NCBI RefSeq assembly: GCF_032854445.1
Contig: NC_088300.1
Location: 1,304,001-1,364,000, forward strand
Origin: Liolophura sinensis
Taxonomy: Eukaryota; Mollusca; Polyplacophora; Chitonida; Chitonidae
Direction of reading: 5' to 3'
DNA length: 60,000 bases
Shown: in pieces, positions 52,501 to 55,500 of the stretch
Layout: each line of letters opens with the position of its first letter
Position numbering within the stretch: position 1 is the first letter of the stretch
Notes under the pieces: generated by a model
The model's database searches: none
Told to the model about the DNA's origin: nothing
Seen by the model: the letters and a program-made list of their open reading frames with translations, nothing else
Made by a program: the position numbers and the translations under genes

Positions 52501-55500
52501 AAGGTGTGTGTAAATATATTGTGTCTTCTTGTGGCAGGGCAAGTCCATGCCCTCAAACTCCTGCCTCCATTGAAGTATCATGCCGAAGACACCACAGCCA
52601 GTCACGTTATACTGACACCGGGCCAACCAGTCACGTATATTTACTCTAACCTCTCCATGTTGGGCGATAAGCGAGGCAGCAGCAAGTATCATTTTGTCTT
52701 TGGTATGACCCGACCCAGGTTTAATCCCCGGGTCTCCCGACTTGGAGGCTGACGCTCTAACCGTCAGGCCACCGAAGCGGTTGGGACATTTTCTACAGAA
52801 AACCACTCATTCCGCCTAGGCTATAGAATATAAACTCTCTAACGTGACCCATGAACCATGAGTTAATTGGTAACTGACAGTTACAATAAATCATGGGGAT
52901 TGGGATCTTGAAGCTCTTACAAAAACAATATTGGTGTACGTTGTACAGATTTTGGACAAAAGAATGTGCAAAAATATGGATCAGAGCATGATGGGAAATT
53001 GCCTGATTTGATAACTCAGATCTTTAAAATTGTTTAAAGTCAAATACAACATGAACAACATTTTTCATTGCCTTGTCTTGATTATTATTTTGAGGACCAG
53101 CGCAGTCTGTGAAAACTGCACGTGTATGTTATTACGATTACCCTTTATTATGCTGATTTACTTTTCAGAAAATTTCCAGTGGAGAAAAGTCATATCTTGA
53201 TGTCTTTCACAAGAAAAGTGGAGATGACATTCATAAAATATTCCGAAAATATACAGAGGTACGCTCTCCAATAAACTTCGAACTCCCTGCCTTACATGAT
53301 TAGGGTTTTGGTGAAAATTTTATTTTTCAGTGTATCGGATTATCGGTATTTAAATCGACAAAGAAAAAAAACGGCGACCATGTGACAACCAATTTGCCGA
53401 CCAGCCACTCATCTTCCGATTAAACACGATGCAGACCGTTCACGTAATTAACTGTGCTGGTGAACCAGTAGTGCTCAACTTACGTTGCCATAGTAACTAT
53501 GTCCACGGAAATCGTGGTAGATTTGTGAAACAGGAGGCCAGCATGGCACGAGTGTGTCCAGAGGTCGTCTCCAAACATGACTTTATGTACGTCAGCTGTG
53601 TGCATGATTAAATATATAACCACAGAACCAACTTAAATAGCCAATCACGCATCATATTCTGTGTTATAGGTAACAGGCAAAGATGTGTCGGAGTCATTTC
53701 ACAAGTACAAATCTGGAGAAGTGAGATTTGCGCTCATGGCATTCGGTAAGTATTTCACGCCTGTAATGATAATGGTACTATTAAGTACAAGTGTAACTGG
53801 TGAGCCTTTAGCTTTTAGAAGCATTTTTCTGTTGCTTTCAGTCATCCTGGTAATAATGGGTACCAGAATCGAAAGTGAACCTCTTTGGTTTGAATGATGG
53901 GTGACTTGATTTAAATTTAATTAAAACTTGATTCTTATCGGATGTCCCACGTGTTTGGTTTCAGCTGACTATCTTAGTGACCACACACTGTTTTACGTCC
54001 ACCAGCTGAGGGCGGCTATGAAGGACCCGGGGGTGGATGGTATCATTCTCATCCATATCATCGTGTCCCGGGCAGAGGTAAGCAGCCTTAAGCTATACGC
54101 GTATTTCTTTGTCTTTGTTGTTAGTTTACTTTTGATTTAGCATCACGTTTAGTGCACATGGATGCCGTCACATTGATGTCTTCATGTACACTCACAGCCA
54201 CACTACTGTCATACTTACAAACCTGCATTTAACCAAGCCTCATATCGATTACACAGGACATGACACCAGACCTGATAACAGACATGGCACTCAGTCTACG
54301 AGCCGAAAACTGACCATGTGGCGCCGTTCTCTAGTCATAAGTCACTCAAGCTTTATTAGCCGATTAGCCATTACCGGCTTTACCGCAGGTGTCAAATGTC
54401 AGTAATGAATCTTAATGGATAAATATACCAGAGTTCAGAGGTCAACCGTAGAGCAAGAATGCCTGGCTATACGACAGATATCAGAGGTCAACCGTAGAGC
54501 AGTAATGTCTGGCTGTAGGACAGACACCAGAGGTCAAGCGTAGAGCAATAATGTCTGGCTGTAGGACAGACATCACAGGTCAACCGTATAGCAATAATGC
54601 CTGGCTATACGACAGACACCAGAGGTCAACCGTAGAGCAATAATGTCTGGCTATACGACAGACACCAGAGGTCAACCGTAGAGCAATAATGCCTGGCCAT
54701 ACGACAGGCACCATGCAGAGGTCAACCGTAGAGCAATAATGCCTGGCCATACGACAGGCACCATGCAGAGGTCAACCGTAGCAATAATGCCTGGCTATTC
54801 TTAAAACGGTTGTTAACTGTTGAGCTTCACTGTTGACTGTACTGAAGAATTGAATTTTTTATTATTTGACTGCAATACCTGTGATTGGCCGATTGTTTTT
54901 AACAACTTTACGTGTGGATCTGTGCTGCTTTCAGATAGACCTGGGAGAAATCAAATCGCGTTATGTGACGGCGTACGGAGTGACTCTGGAAGACGACCTT
55001 AGGAAGCACAATATTGCGGACTACGCCCAGGTCCTGCTGGCTATACTGAGGACAGCCAAAGGGGGAGACGTGAAGGTTGTCGGTGGGAAACCGGGGCAAA
55101 AGCAAGGTAAACAGACTGTCGTTTTGGGGAAGTGCCTGGAAATATGTCCAGAGACGGAACAAATTTCACCTGACAAATTCTAATGTCCAATTACCATTAT
55201 CTCCAGCGAGTGAATGGAGGCCATATTTTCATTTTTCCATGTAAAACTTAAAAACAATATCATCCACTGAAAAGAGTCTTTAAACACCGTGTAAGTGATG
55301 CTAAAATACGCAGTATGTGATAATTGAATGTCCTCTTTATCGTGGGACGAGTCCATTATTGCAGCAGGTATCTGGATTTACTTAACTTTTGTATAAAATT
55401 ATTTGAGTGATTTATCATGTGGGTACAATATTGTATTAAACTGAGGATGTCTAAACTTTTAAGCAGATTCCGGGGGTGGAAACGAAAGCTTGGAAACCTC

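Noticed and set aside
52474-52806. 110-codon minus-strand frame
   Set aside because: It coincides with an antisense tRNA-derived SINE.
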